A stretch of 21,903 bases of DNA from Bacteroidia bacterium. GTDB lineage: Bacteria > Bacteroidota > Bacteroidia > Bacteroidales > Azobacteroidaceae. Of this stretch, positions 9,314 through 17,298 are shown piece after piece; the stretch's first letter is position 1, and every line of letters starts with the position of its first letter. Under the pieces are notes generated by a model. That model saw only the letters and a list, made by a program, of their open reading frames with translations, made no database searches and was not told the origin of the DNA. A program made the position numbers and the translations under genes. Where the stretch lies: assembly GCA_025996895.1 (NCBI GenBank), contig BNTW01000048.1, positions 1 through 21,903 on the forward strand, in the 5' to 3' direction.

Positions 9314-10092
9314 TGCTGCAGGAAGAAGTACATAAAATATTGGGAAAAATGACGCCGATCACGCTGAAAGAAATGAAAACTATCCGCTTGATGGACCGCA
9401 TAGATTCTAAATATGTGGCTTCGGATTCGTTGTTGCCCCAATTGTTGGAAGATATTTTACCGTATTACAGGGTGCAGGTAAATAACAATAACCGCATTTC
9501 GCCCTATTGTACGCAATATTTGGATACACCCGATTTGGACATGTTTGTCATGCATCAGAACGGAAAACTCAACCGGCAGAAAATCCGTATCCGTTCCTAT
9601 ATGGACTCCGAAATTTCTTTTTTAGAAGTTAAAAATAAAAATAACAAAGGACGGACAAGTAAAATACGTGTTCCGGTCAATCAATCACACATCGATTCTA
9701 TCGAAGATTTGGAACAAGACCAATCTTTTTTAGAAAAAAATTCGATGTTCGACAGCAGCCGGTTAGAGCCGACGTTAGCCAATAATTTCCAACGGATTAC
9801 GTTGGTGGATAATAATAAAACCGAGCGGGTTACGATTGACTTAAATCTTTCGTTTCGCAATTATAAGACCGGCGAAGAGCAAATGTTGGAAAATGTCATG
9901 ATACTTGAATTGAAGCAGGAGGGCGGCGGACATTCCCATTTTCGGGACGCGCTCAACCATCTGCGTATCAAGCAATTATCATTCAGCAAATACTGTATCG
10001 GAACGGTTTTGACCAATGCAAACGTCAAAGCCAACCGTTTCAAAAGGAAATGTTCGCTTATTAATAAATTAATTCAACAAAATACGTTATGA
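9313..10092 (+). CDS. VTC-domain polyphosphate polymerase family protein
   Basis: A 259-residue single VTC domain, the tunnel fold that in yeast Vtc4 makes polyphosphate from ATP. Tunnel-lining residues of the family can be placed: RIDSKYV (K33), YLDTPD (70-75), QKIRIRSY (K90, R92, R94), FLEVKNK (E105, K107), ERVTIDLNL (R172, D176), ILELKQ (E199, K201) and SFSKYCIG (K226). The basic and acidic set looks complete, so enzymatic activity is plausible. There is no SPX domain or membrane segment, so it should be cytoplasmic and act with the DUF4956 membrane protein, with which it overlaps by 4 bases (ATGA). Polyphosphate synthesis is known for the family; activity of this protein is inferred. Confidence 0.85.
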   Translation: MLQEEVHKILGKMTPITLKEMKTIRLMDRIDSKYVASDSLLPQLLEDILPYYRVQVNNNNRISPYCTQYLDTPDLDMFVMHQNGKLNRQKIRIRSYMDSEISFLEVKNKNNKGRTSKIRVPVNQSHIDSIEDLEQDQSFLEKNSMFDSSRLEPTLANNFQRITLVDNNKTERVTIDLNLSFRNYKTGEEQMLENVMILELKQEGGGHSHFRDALNHLRIKQLSFSKYCIGTVLTNANVKANRFKRKCSLINKLIQQNTL

Positions 10093-10796
10093 TACAATCG
10101 GATTTAGACCCTCAAATTGCAGCGGAGCATGCGGTGGAATTGGCCGAAAAAGGGCTTACTTTTATGGGCATTGATGTATATGATCCCACCAATTTTTGGA
10201 TGCTTTTGCTTCGCTTTGCTTTCAATCTTTTGATTTGCTGGATTATCATTCAATTTTTCTACTATAAAAAAAGCCGGCGGAAAGATTATTATTTCACATT
10301 TATGCTTTTCAGCGTAACGATTTTCCTGTTGTTGTTTCTGTTGCAAAGCATTCCCATGCAGATTGGGTTTGCGCTGGGGCTGTTTGCCATTTTTGGCATG
10401 ATACGCTATCGAACAGAAACCGTTCAAATCAGGGAAATGACCTATCTGTTTGTGATTATTGGGATTTCGGTGGTCAATGGCTTGTCGATGGAAGTGCCTC
10501 ATACATCGGTGGTCTTTGCTAATTTGCTGTTTATCCTGATTATCTGGCTGTTGGAAAGCAATCAATTTTTGAAACATACCTCAACGAAGATTATTTTGTA
10601 CGAAAAAATTGATTTGATACGTCCCGATAAGCAAAATGAACTGATTGAGGATTTGAAAAATCGTACCGGTTTGGATATTGCCAAAGCAGAAGTGGGACAC
10701 ATCGATTTCTTGCGCGATGTCGCTTTTCTGAAAATATATTACAAAGATGATTCCGATCAAATCAATACGATTGACACGATTACACGATTTTCCTGA
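10089..10796 (+). CDS. DUF4956 inner-membrane protein
   Basis: A 235-residue membrane protein with about five hydrophobic segments (roughly 36-58, 69-88, 91-105, 117-133, 141-155), then a soluble C-terminal domain of about 80 residues. The motif RYRTE (106-110) after a Gly-rich helix is typical of DUF4956. Family members commonly sit beside VTC-domain genes, and here the two genes overlap (ATGA). By analogy with eukaryotic VTC complexes, the likely role is membrane anchoring or passage of polyphosphate, but this is inference. The stop overlaps the next start by one base (TGATG). Confidence 0.85.
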   Translation: MIQSDLDPQIAAEHAVELAEKGLTFMGIDVYDPTNFWMLLLRFAFNLLICWIIIQFFYYKKSRRKDYYFTFMLFSVTIFLLLFLLQSIPMQIGFALGLFAIFGMIRYRTETVQIREMTYLFVIIGISVVNGLSMEVPHTSVVFANLLFILIIWLLESNQFLKHTSTKIILYEKIDLIRPDKQNELIEDLKNRTGLDIAKAEVGHIDFLRDVAFLKIYYKDDSDQINTIDTITRFS

Positions 10797-11476
10797 TGGT
10801 AAAAAATAAACGAAAATATCTGTTTCTGCTATTGATAGGCTTTTCTTTAACGCTGTATGCGCAAAGACAAACGAATTATGGAGCTATTTTTTCCGGTGAA
10901 TTGGAAAAAGGATTGACTCCGAATTTGAGTTTATCATTGGGGGAGGAGGTACGTTTGATAGATAATTCGGTCGGTTTCGACCGTTCTTCCACGAGCGTGG
11001 GCTTGGATTATGCTTTCTTGCAGAAGAAAATAAAAGTCGGGGCGTACTATAATTTTATGTATTTATACAACAGCGACCATTATTATGAGCCGCGCCACCG
11101 CTATTATTTCAATCTTTCCTATAAAGAAGCGGTCGGACAATTTACTTTATCGTGGCGAGGACGTTTTCAGGGAACTTATCGCGACGAAAATCATGGAGAA
11201 TATAAAATCAATCCAAAATATGTGATGAAAAACAAGTTTGAAGTGGAATATTCGGTGTGGGGGCATCCCTGGAAACCGTTCATTTCGTGCGACTTCACTT
11301 CCGAACTCAACGACCCGACCGGCAACGATTTGACACGCGTCCGTTATGAAGGCGGGACGACCTGGCGGTTAAACCGGACGGATTATTTGAACTTTTTTGT
11401 TCGTTTCGACCAATACCTGACGGCAAAAGACCCGCATGTTTTATCATTAGGCGTCGGATATAAGGTGAAATTATAA
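10796..11476 (+). CDS. DUF2490 outer-membrane beta-barrel protein
   Basis: A 226-residue protein with a signal peptide (about residues 7-22, LYAQ cleavage site) and alternating amphipathic strands across the whole mature part, ending in LSLGVGYKVKL. A C-terminal aromatic/hydrophobic strand of this kind is usual for outer-membrane barrels. Sequence features such as LSLGEEVRLIDN, YEPRHRYYFNL and SWRGRFQGTYRDE resemble the DUF2490 family. It is the last gene of the operon, coupled to the DUF4956 gene by a one-base overlap. It could provide an outer-membrane channel or partner for the system, which is inferred from location only. Confidence 0.78.
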   Translation: MVKNKRKYLFLLLIGFSLTLYAQRQTNYGAIFSGELEKGLTPNLSLSLGEEVRLIDNSVGFDRSSTSVGLDYAFLQKKIKVGAYYNFMYLYNSDHYYEPRHRYYFNLSYKEAVGQFTLSWRGRFQGTYRDENHGEYKINPKYVMKNKFEVEYSVWGHPWKPFISCDFTSELNDPTGNDLTRVRYEGGTTWRLNRTDYLNFFVRFDQYLTAKDPHVLSLGVGYKVKL

Positions 11477-11484
11477 TATTTTAT

Positions 11485-11492
11485 TATCTTTG
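11485..11492 (+). promoter_or_regulatory. -7 box of the LysE-like gene, near-leaderless
   Basis: TATCTTTG ends four bases before the ATG at 11497. The next in-frame ATG is 18 codons later, inside a conserved membrane segment, so the start cannot easily move. Transcription from this box would start at or in the start codon. Confidence 0.5.
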
Positions 11493-11496
11493 CCGC

Positions 11497-12129
11497 ATGA
11501 TTGCGACCTTGTATAAAGGATTTATCATTGGAATATTAGTTTCCGCACCGATGGGGCCGATCGGTCTGCTTTGTATTCAACGTACTTTACACAAAGGACG
11601 TTGGCACGGTTTTTTTTCGGGCGTCGGGGCGGCCTTCTCCGACTTGTTTTACGCCATTATCACCGGTATCGGCATGGGGATTGTGATTAGTTTTATTGAG
11701 AACAACCAACACACGTTGCAGATTATCGGAAGCATCCTGCTGATGTTTTACGGTATCTACATTTTTCGTTCCAATCCGACCAAGAATTTGAAAAATACCC
11801 GGGTAGGGAAAAAGACATATTATTATTCGCAAGACGCTTTCACTGCTTTTCTATTAACGCTCTCCAATCCGTTCATTATCTTTTTATTTATCGCTCTGTA
11901 TGCGCGGTTTAACTTTATTTCGTCGGACGATGAAAAAATCGAGTGGGTTATTATGGGTTTGGGAATGATATTTGCCGGCGCACTGTTCTGGTGGTTTGTA
12001 ATCACTACATTGGTTGGAAAACTCCGCAAAGTCTTCAATGTCCGCGGATTACTGATAATGAATCGTACAATGGGTGTTATTGTCATTTTCCTGTCACTGC
12101 TGGGGATCATTTATTCGCTGTTGGGGTGA
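11497..12129 (+). CDS. LysE/RhtB-family transporter
   Basis: A 210-residue, six-segment inner-membrane protein of the LysE/RhtB type, which exports amino acids or related small molecules by proton antiport. The N-terminal motif GFIIGILVSAPMGPIGLLC matches the family start (membrane entry, Pro-Gly kink). Later segments are FYAIITGIGMGIVISF, ILLMFYGIYIFRS, LSNPFIIFLFIALY, MIFAGALFWWFVIT and VIVIFLSLLGIIYSLLG. The family's second half-repeat with SNP is present. The substrate cannot be told. It follows the DUF2490 gene by 20 bases but has its own promoter box, so it may be transcribed both alone and by read-through. Confidence 0.85.
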   Translation: MIATLYKGFIIGILVSAPMGPIGLLCIQRTLHKGRWHGFFSGVGAAFSDLFYAIITGIGMGIVISFIENNQHTLQIIGSILLMFYGIYIFRSNPTKNLKNTRVGKKTYYYSQDAFTAFLLTLSNPFIIFLFIALYARFNFISSDDEKIEWVIMGLGMIFAGALFWWFVITTLVGKLRKVFNVRGLLIMNRTMGVIVIFLSLLGIIYSLLG

Positions 12130-12160
12130 TTGATTATCTATAAAATATTTTTTACCTTTG
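12130..12160 (+). promoter_or_regulatory. Promoter of the toxin-antitoxin-like pair
   Basis: TTG at 12130-12132, 20-base spacer, TACCTTTG at 12153-12160, and an A-rich leader to the ATG at 12190. Confidence 0.65.
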
Positions 12161-12189
12161 TCAAATAATTTAACAAAAACAAAAATCGT

Positions 12190-12402
12190 ATGAACAGCAA
12201 GGAATATCAGGAACAAAAATCACATTCACTCACTGCAAGCGAGCCGGAAATAATGTATGCCTCTCAGACAGATCTGAGTTTTGAAGAAGAATTTAATCGG
12301 GCGGCGGCTACAGCCATTACAGGAGATGAATTTAGACGGCGTATGTATAAAAGAATCCAAGCTTGGCCATGGGAAGAATTGTCATCTATACAAACGAAAT
12401 AG
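12190..12402 (+). CDS. Small protein, putative antitoxin
   Basis: A 70-residue acidic, largely helical protein with no membrane segment or obvious DNA-binding motif. A middle segment (DLSFEEEFNRAAATAITGDEF) reads as an amphipathic helix, and the C-terminal RRRMYKRIQAWPWEEL is basic and tryptophan-rich. Its own promoter, small size and 34-base overlap with the next gene are the usual layout of a type II toxin-antitoxin pair with the antitoxin first. I do not recognise the family, so the role is inferred from context. Confidence 0.55.
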   Translation: MNSKEYQEQKSHSLTASEPEIMYASQTDLSFEEEFNRAAATAITGDEFRRRMYKRIQAWPWEELSSIQTK

Positions 12403-12698
12403 ATTATTTTTTAAATGAATTAGGAATACTGCTTTTCAAAAAGAGATATTTTAGCTTTTTTGAAGATGCTGAAGCGTATGTAAATAAACTTACATATTAT
12501 ATCGAACGATATATTGGTATTCTTCCCGAAAAAAATGCACCGGTATATTTCAATCGCTATGGAAATAATCTAAAATATATTACCTATCGCGCCAACAAAA
12601 CCACACAGTGGTATATTTTTTATCAACAGATGGAGAATACCTTTTTAGTTCGCCATATTACGAACAATCATGTAGCAGCACAATATTTAGAAAGATAA
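12369..12698 (+). CDS. Putative RelE/ParE-like toxin
   Basis: A 109-residue protein. I choose the ATG at 12369 (MGRIVIYTNEI) over a TTG two codons upstream. The N-terminal half is two helices (EIDYFLNELG and EDAEAYVNKLTYYIERYI); the C-terminal half is a run of strands (PVYFNRYGNNLKYITYR, TQWYIFYQQ, TFLVRHITNNHV). This helix-helix-sheet order and the FLVRHITNNH end fit the RelE/ParE fold, whose members act on ribosome-bound mRNA or on gyrase. It overlaps the upstream gene by 34 bases and lies 10 bases from the convergent TPM gene. Activity is not shown by the sequence. Confidence 0.6.
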   Translation: MGRIVIYTNEIDYFLNELGILLFKKRYFSFFEDAEAYVNKLTYYIERYIGILPEKNAPVYFNRYGNNLKYITYRANKTTQWYIFYQQMENTFLVRHITNNHVAAQYLER

Positions 12699-12708
12699 GA
12701 CAACCCTT

Positions 12709-13992
12709 TCACCAGCCGCCGCGCGCACCACCGCCTCCGGTACTTCCGCCTCCGAAGCCGCCACCGATACTTCCACCACCAAATCCACCGAAGCCGCCAC
12801 CAAAACTGCTTCCACGCCCGCTACTACCTAATATGGAAGAAGCTATCAACATCGGAATAATGAACGGAATAATGTCTTTTTTTCCACAATTCAAACATTC
12901 ATACACTTTTTGCCCCTGCCCTTTGGAAAAAGGTGTAGCGTTTTGAACAATCTTGTCGCCCGCAAAAAAATAGGTTTTCGCTTGACAATACGGACAGATC
13001 GAATAGTTGGTTTGCGGATTGTCGTAAGCCAGTACCTCGTTATGACCGCAATTTCCACAATGCCATACATCATAATCAACCGATTTCACAATTTCTTCCT
13101 CGATTTGCTCGGAAGTCAGATAGGCATCTTCTTCGGCTTCGCTCAATTTCGCCATCTTATTCCCGCAATTCGTACAGACGAGCGGATGATTACGCAAATT
13201 TTGTCGTTTCCAGAAATAAAAAAGAAGAAAAAACAGCATTCCCAACGGAAAAAGCAGCGTGCAGGAGATTACCGATGAACGCATAGCATTGATATAATTG
13301 TACTTATCGACCGGAGTATCACCCATTTTCAGTTTGGAATGGAACGAATAGATGAAATAAATAAACACTAGTACCGAAACAAGCAAATAGGCAACAAAAA
13401 GCCGTTTGAAAAATTGGATAAATTCCTCTTGTGCTTTCAGTTGCTCACTTTGTTCGCGAACGATAATTTCCTGCACTGCTTCCGGATTTAAAAGATAATT
13501 ACACACTTGGCTAATTCCGTTAATCATTGCACGGTCGGGATTTCCCTGTGCCATGTAGGGAGAAATATCGTTTCGTATCACTCGCGACAAAATCACATCG
13601 GGCAAAACACCTTCCAAGCCGTAGCCGGTGCGGAAAATCATTTGCCGTTGGTCTTCAACCAAAAGAAACAGCAAGCCGTTGTCTTTTCGGTCTTTCCCGA
13701 TACCCCATTTCGTAAAAAGTGCCGTGCTGAAATCGTCAATATCGGCATCACCAATGGATTTGAGCAAAACCACAGCGATTTCGGCTGAGGCAGAATCCCG
13801 CACGGAAAGGATCATTTCGTTCAACCGGTTTACCGTTTCCTGAGAAATAATCCCGTCGGGATTGGAAACAAACTCGTATTTATTTTTCAACTGAACGTTG
13901 GGGACTTTATCTACCGTATAGCTTTGAGCGACAGCTGAAAAGGAGATTATTAATTGCAACAATAACACCACTCTATATTTATTCATTTTCAT
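12709..13992 (-). CDS. TPM-domain protein with zinc ribbons and Gly-rich tail
   Basis: A 427-residue membrane-anchored protein. A signal peptide (about residues 6-23) is followed by a TPM domain (about 40-175: NPDGIISQETVNRLNEMI, EIAVVLLKSIG, RQMIFRTGYGLEGVLPD), a fold linked to phosphatase activity or to photosystem/respiratory complex maintenance. Two membrane segments follow (about 200-220 and 250-270). Then come four CxxC knuckles (CTNC, CGNC, CPYC, CLNC), enough for two zinc ribbons, and a Gly/Ser tail of about 35 residues. Gly-rich tails are common in this family. The gene overlaps the ABC ATPase end by 14 bases and is the last in the ruvB operon. The exact role is unknown. Confidence 0.85.
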   Translation of the reverse strand: MKMNKYRVVLLLQLIISFSAVAQSYTVDKVPNVQLKNKYEFVSNPDGIISQETVNRLNEMILSVRDSASAEIAVVLLKSIGDADIDDFSTALFTKWGIGKDRKDNGLLFLLVEDQRQMIFRTGYGLEGVLPDVILSRVIRNDISPYMAQGNPDRAMINGISQVCNYLLNPEAVQEIIVREQSEQLKAQEEFIQFFKRLFVAYLLVSVLVFIYFIYSFHSKLKMGDTPVDKYNYINAMRSSVISCTLLFPLGMLFFLLFYFWKRQNLRNHPLVCTNCGNKMAKLSEAEEDAYLTSEQIEEEIVKSVDYDVWHCGNCGHNEVLAYDNPQTNYSICPYCQAKTYFFAGDKIVQNATPFSKGQGQKVYECLNCGKKDIIPFIIPMLIASSILGSSGRGSSFGGGFGGFGGGSIGGGFGGGSTGGGGARGGW

Positions 13993-14641
13993 TTTTTGTT
14001 AATTTCGTAAATAATACTTCCAAATCCACTATTTCATTGCGGGGACGGTCGGCGACAATTTTCCCTTGATGGATAAACAAAATCCGGGTGCAAATGGTGG
14101 CGACTTCCGACAAAGTATGCGAAGAAAAAAGAATACCTTCTTCCCGCGCCAAAGATAGCAAAAGCGAGTGAATTTCTTTCGTTTGATTGGGATCTAAACC
14201 GGCTGTCGGCTCGTCCAATAACAACAAACCGGGTTGATGGATAATCGCTTGAGCCAGTCCGACCCGCTGGCGATAACCTTTCGATAGTTGTTCAATCCGC
14301 TTGTGCCGTTCGGGCTGCAAACCGGTTTTTCGGATGACATCTTCTACCTTTTCTTTGGCCTGTTCCAGTACATACAATCCGGCGACATATTCCAAATATT
14401 CGGTAACATACATATCTTCGTACAATGGATTGTCTTCGGGCAGAAAGCCCAAACTCGACTTTATGACATTTCCGCTGTCGGGAAGCATGCAACCGGCAAC
14501 GATTTGCATTGTTGTCGATTTCCCTGCGCCGTTCGGTCCCAAAAAACCGACAATTTCACCTTTTCCGACAGCAAACGAAACATTTTTTACTGCCGCCTGC
14601 CGACCGTAGTTTTTCGATATGTTTTGTACTTCTAAAACCAT
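13979..14641 (-). CDS. ABC transporter ATP-binding protein (GldA-like)
   Basis: A 220-residue ABC ATPase. I start at the ATG at 14641 (MVLEVQNISKNYG), which overlaps the flippase stop. Walker A GPNGAGKST is at 35-43, the signature motif is LSKGYRQR, Walker B LLLLDEPTAGLDP and the switch histidine FSSHTLSE are intact. It resembles ATPases of the GldA/CcmA type that pair with gliding-motility or multidrug permeases, but is shorter than GldA (about 300 residues) and lacks the C-terminal extension. No permease gene is adjacent, so its partner is elsewhere in the genome. Confidence 0.88.
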   Translation of the reverse strand: MVLEVQNISKNYGRQAAVKNVSFAVGKGEIVGFLGPNGAGKSTTMQIVAGCMLPDSGNVIKSSLGFLPEDNPLYEDMYVTEYLEYVAGLYVLEQAKEKVEDVIRKTGLQPERHKRIEQLSKGYRQRVGLAQAIIHQPGLLLLDEPTAGLDPNQTKEIHSLLLSLAREEGILFSSHTLSEVATICTRILFIHQGKIVADRPRNEIVDLEVLFTKLTKNENE

Positions 14642-16104
14642 TTTCTTTTCAGCGGTAAATCCCTTTTGATCAGCACCCAAACATAAATTCCCATTAAAAG
14701 CGTATTGAAAACCAAATGTTGCGTGTTATTTCGTATCGGAACAAAATAATAAACGGCATACAAAACGCCCGCAAGCAATGTGTAAAGCCCGATGGTTTTC
14801 ATATCGTAACGGATCGGATAATTTTTTTGCCCGATAAAATACGACAGCAGCATAATCAGCGCGTTACCAATAAACGACGCCCAAGCGCACGCACGATAGC
14901 TGTACAGCGGAATAAAGAAGACATTAATGAGAATAATCACCGTACAGCCGGTACAGGAGAAAATCGTTCCCCAGTAGGTTTTATCCGTCAATTTGTACCA
15001 AATCGAAAGATTGAAATACACAGCAAAAAACAGTTCGCCGAGCAGCACAACCGGCACAATCGGTAACCCGGAAAAATAGGTGGATTTGACGAAATATTTG
15101 ATAATGTCCAAATAAAACATCACACCCAGGAAAACCAGCAATCCCAAGAGAATAAAATATTTCATAACATCGGCATAAGCCTGTTTCGCGTCTTTTTCCT
15201 TGCTTTTTTCAAACACAAACGGCTCGTAAGCGTAGCGGAACGCCTGTGTGAACATCATCATAATCAGCGCGATTTTGAAGCATGCACTGTAAATGCCCAA
15301 TTCGTGATCCCACAACGCATGATTGGGATAGACCGCCGGAAAAATAATTTTATCCACTACCTGATTGCTCATGCCTGCCAATCCCATCAACATCAGCGGA
15401 AAACAATACGCGAGCATGGTTTTAGCTAATCGTCCGTCGAATTGGTATTTAAATCCGGTGATTTCGGGCAAAAGGAATAGCGTCTGAATGCCTGTAGCAA
15501 GCAAATTAGACACAAACACGTAGCCTAAACGAAAATCTTCGCGCCAAAACCACGCAATCCAATTCGGGTGATGTTTGTTAATCGCCGGACAAACAATCAA
15601 GAAGAATACACAAAAAACGGTGTAGAGTATTACATTTAAAACTTTCAGCGCGCCGAATTTAACCGGTCGTTTTTTGTAACGCAAATACGCAAACGGAATG
15701 GCACTGAAAGCGTCCATACTGAGGATAATCAGCACCATACGAATATAATTGTCCGGCACATCTTTCTCCCACAAAAGCGGACGAATGGACTGAAAAAATC
15801 CAAAAAAAATCAACAAAAAAAGCACGACAAAACCGCCGACCACCAGCAACGTGGTTGAATAAACCTGATCCACTCTATATTTTTCCGTTTGATTGACAAA
15901 GCGGAAAAATCCGGTTTCCATGCCAAAAGTCAAAATCACGATAATCAGTGCGACATACGCATACAAATTCGTCATTATTCCGAAATCACTCGGAAGAAGC
16001 GTATAGGTAAATAGGGTAGTCAGTAGCCAGCTAATCATCTTGACCAGGATGGTGCTTCCACCGTAAATAACGCTGTCTTTCGCTAATGATTTTGTTCCCG
16101 GCAT
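14632..16104 (-). CDS. Polysaccharide flippase (oligosaccharide translocase family)
   Basis: A 490-residue protein with about 14 hydrophobic segments, from DSVIYGGSTILVKMISWLLT at the N-terminus to IYVWVLIKRDLPLK at the C-terminus. This matches the polysaccharide biosynthesis/Wzx family, which flips lipid-linked glycans across the inner membrane. A charged segment near the middle (FVFEKSKEKDAKQAYADV) is a usual cytoplasmic loop. It starts 4 bases after ruvB and overlaps the ABC gene by 10 bases, so it sits in the ruvB operon. No glycosyltransferase genes are nearby, which suggests a housekeeping rather than a capsule-cluster flippase. The glycan is not identifiable. Confidence 0.88.
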   Translation of the reverse strand: MPGTKSLAKDSVIYGGSTILVKMISWLLTTLFTYTLLPSDFGIMTNLYAYVALIIVILTFGMETGFFRFVNQTEKYRVDQVYSTTLLVVGGFVVLFLLIFFGFFQSIRPLLWEKDVPDNYIRMVLIILSMDAFSAIPFAYLRYKKRPVKFGALKVLNVILYTVFCVFFLIVCPAINKHHPNWIAWFWREDFRLGYVFVSNLLATGIQTLFLLPEITGFKYQFDGRLAKTMLAYCFPLMLMGLAGMSNQVVDKIIFPAVYPNHALWDHELGIYSACFKIALIMMMFTQAFRYAYEPFVFEKSKEKDAKQAYADVMKYFILLGLLVFLGVMFYLDIIKYFVKSTYFSGLPIVPVVLLGELFFAVYFNLSIWYKLTDKTYWGTIFSCTGCTVIILINVFFIPLYSYRACAWASFIGNALIMLLSYFIGQKNYPIRYDMKTIGLYTLLAGVLYAVYYFVPIRNNTQHLVFNTLLMGIYVWVLIKRDLPLKRKWF

Positions 16105-16108
16105 AAAA

Positions 16109-17128
16109 TTAAAATAACAAGCCTTGTGATTCCGACCGTTTCCTGCCTAAATGCGTATAAGCCAGCGGAGTAACTTCGCGTCCGCGTAACGTGCGCTTAA
16201 GAAATCCCTCCTTAATCAAAAACGGCTCATAAACTTCTTCAATCGTTCCGGCATCTTCGCCCAAAGCGGTGGAGATGGTCGTCAATCCCACCGGACCTCC
16301 GGAAAATTTATCGATAATAGTCAGTAAAATTTTATTATCTATTTCGTCTAATCCGTATTTATCGATGTTCAGGGCTTCCAACGCAAAGCAAGCAATCGGT
16401 TTGTCGATTTTCCCGCTGCCTTTGACTTGGGCAAAATCGCGGACACGCCGCAAGAGTGCATTACAGATACGAGGTGTTCCCCGACTGCGTGAAGCAATTT
16501 CAAAAGCAGCCGAATCTTCGCAAGGAATGTCCAAAATCACTGCCGAACGTTTCACAATCGACGCCAACGTTTCCGTATCGTAATATTCCAAATGCAGATT
16601 GATACCGAAACGCGCCCGAAGAGGGGCAGTCAGCAAACCGCTTCTTGTTGTGGCACCGACCAACGTAAAAGATTCCAAATCAATCTGTATCGAACGAGCA
16701 CTCGGCCCTTTATCAATCATAATGTCAATCCGGTAATCTTCCATCGCGGAATACAAATATTCTTCCACCACCGGACTTAACCGGTGAATTTCGTCGATAA
16801 AAAGCACATCATTTTTTTCCAACGAAGTCAAAACGCCCGCCAAATCGCCGGGTTTGTCTAATACAGGACCAGAAGTAATCTTAAATCCAACATTCAGTTC
16901 GTTAGCAATAATATTGGAAAGCGTGGTTTTGCCCAAGCCCGGAGGCCCATGCAACAGCACATGATCAAGCGATTCCCCCCGCATGCGCGCCGCCTGCACA
17001 AAGATTTTCAGGTTTTCCACAATCTTGTCCTGACCGCTGAAACTTAGAAAAGACAACGGCCGCAAGGCATTCTCAAATTCCTTTTCGTTTTCGTCTATAT
17101 TCGTTGAATGTATGTTGTAATTATCCAT
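16109..17128 (-). CDS. ruvB: Holliday junction branch-migration helicase RuvB
   Basis: A 339-residue RuvB, the AAA+ motor that with RuvA drives branch migration at Holliday junctions in recombination and repair. Walker A GPPGLGKT is at 61-68, Walker [10 protein letters not shown] follows, then sensor 1 LVGATTRSG, the arginine finger in LRARFG, and the C-terminal winged helix ([18 protein letters not shown]). The N-terminal [11 protein letters not shown] matches the family. Length is normal. It is the first gene of a minus-strand operon with the flippase, ABC ATPase and TPM genes. Confidence 0.97.
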   Translation of the reverse strand: MDNYNIHSTNIDENEKEFENALRPLSFLSFSGQDKIVENLKIFVQAARMRGESLDHVLLHGPPGLGKTTLSNIIANELNVGFKITSGPVLDKPGDLAGVLTSLEKNDVLFIDEIHRLSPVVEEYLYSAMEDYRIDIMIDKGPSARSIQIDLESFTLVGATTRSGLLTAPLRARFGINLHLEYYDTETLASIVKRSAVILDIPCEDSAAFEIASRSRGTPRICNALLRRVRDFAQVKGSGKIDKPIACFALEALNIDKYGLDEIDNKILLTIIDKFSGGPVGLTTISTALGEDAGTIEEVYEPFLIKEGFLKRTLRGREVTPLAYTHLGRKRSESQGLLF

Positions 17129-17156
17129 TGGAGGACGTGATGTAATTAATTTTTCG

Positions 17157-17164
17157 CAAAGTTA
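17157..17164 (-). promoter_or_regulatory. ruvB -7 box
   Basis: On the minus strand TAACTTTG lies 28 bases before the ruvB ATG. No clear -33 element was found. Confidence 0.5.
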
Positions 17165-17218
17165 ATGATTTTTTAGCACGAAACCTTACAGGGCTGCCGA
17201 AAAATATTTGCAGGATAA

Positions 17219-17242
17219 ATTGGTTTTGTTGAGCCAACCAAT
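17219..17242. promoter_or_regulatory. Inverted repeat upstream of the MBOAT promoter
   Basis: Perfect 7-bp arms attggtt (17219-17225) and aaccaat (17236-17242) flank a 10-base loop. The repeat ends 7 bases before the -33 element at 17249, so it could be a regulator site. Confidence 0.35.
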
Positions 17243-17248
17243 AGGTAG

Positions 17249-17279
17249 TTTGTTTGAATAGAAAAACTTGCTATCTTTG
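17249..17279 (+). promoter_or_regulatory. Promoter of MBOAT copy 1
   Basis: TTTG at 17249-17252, 19-base spacer, TATCTTTG at 17272-17279; ATG 19 bases later. The 13 bases gtttgtttgaata (17248-17260) are shared with the promoter of MBOAT copy 2. Confidence 0.75.
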
Positions 17280-17298
17280 CGCCTGATTTTTCAGAGAA

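Noticed and set aside
14642..14680. Longer N-terminus for the ABC ATPase
   Set aside because: The extra residues lie inside the flippase gene and do not resemble the family; ATG 14641 gives the normal start.
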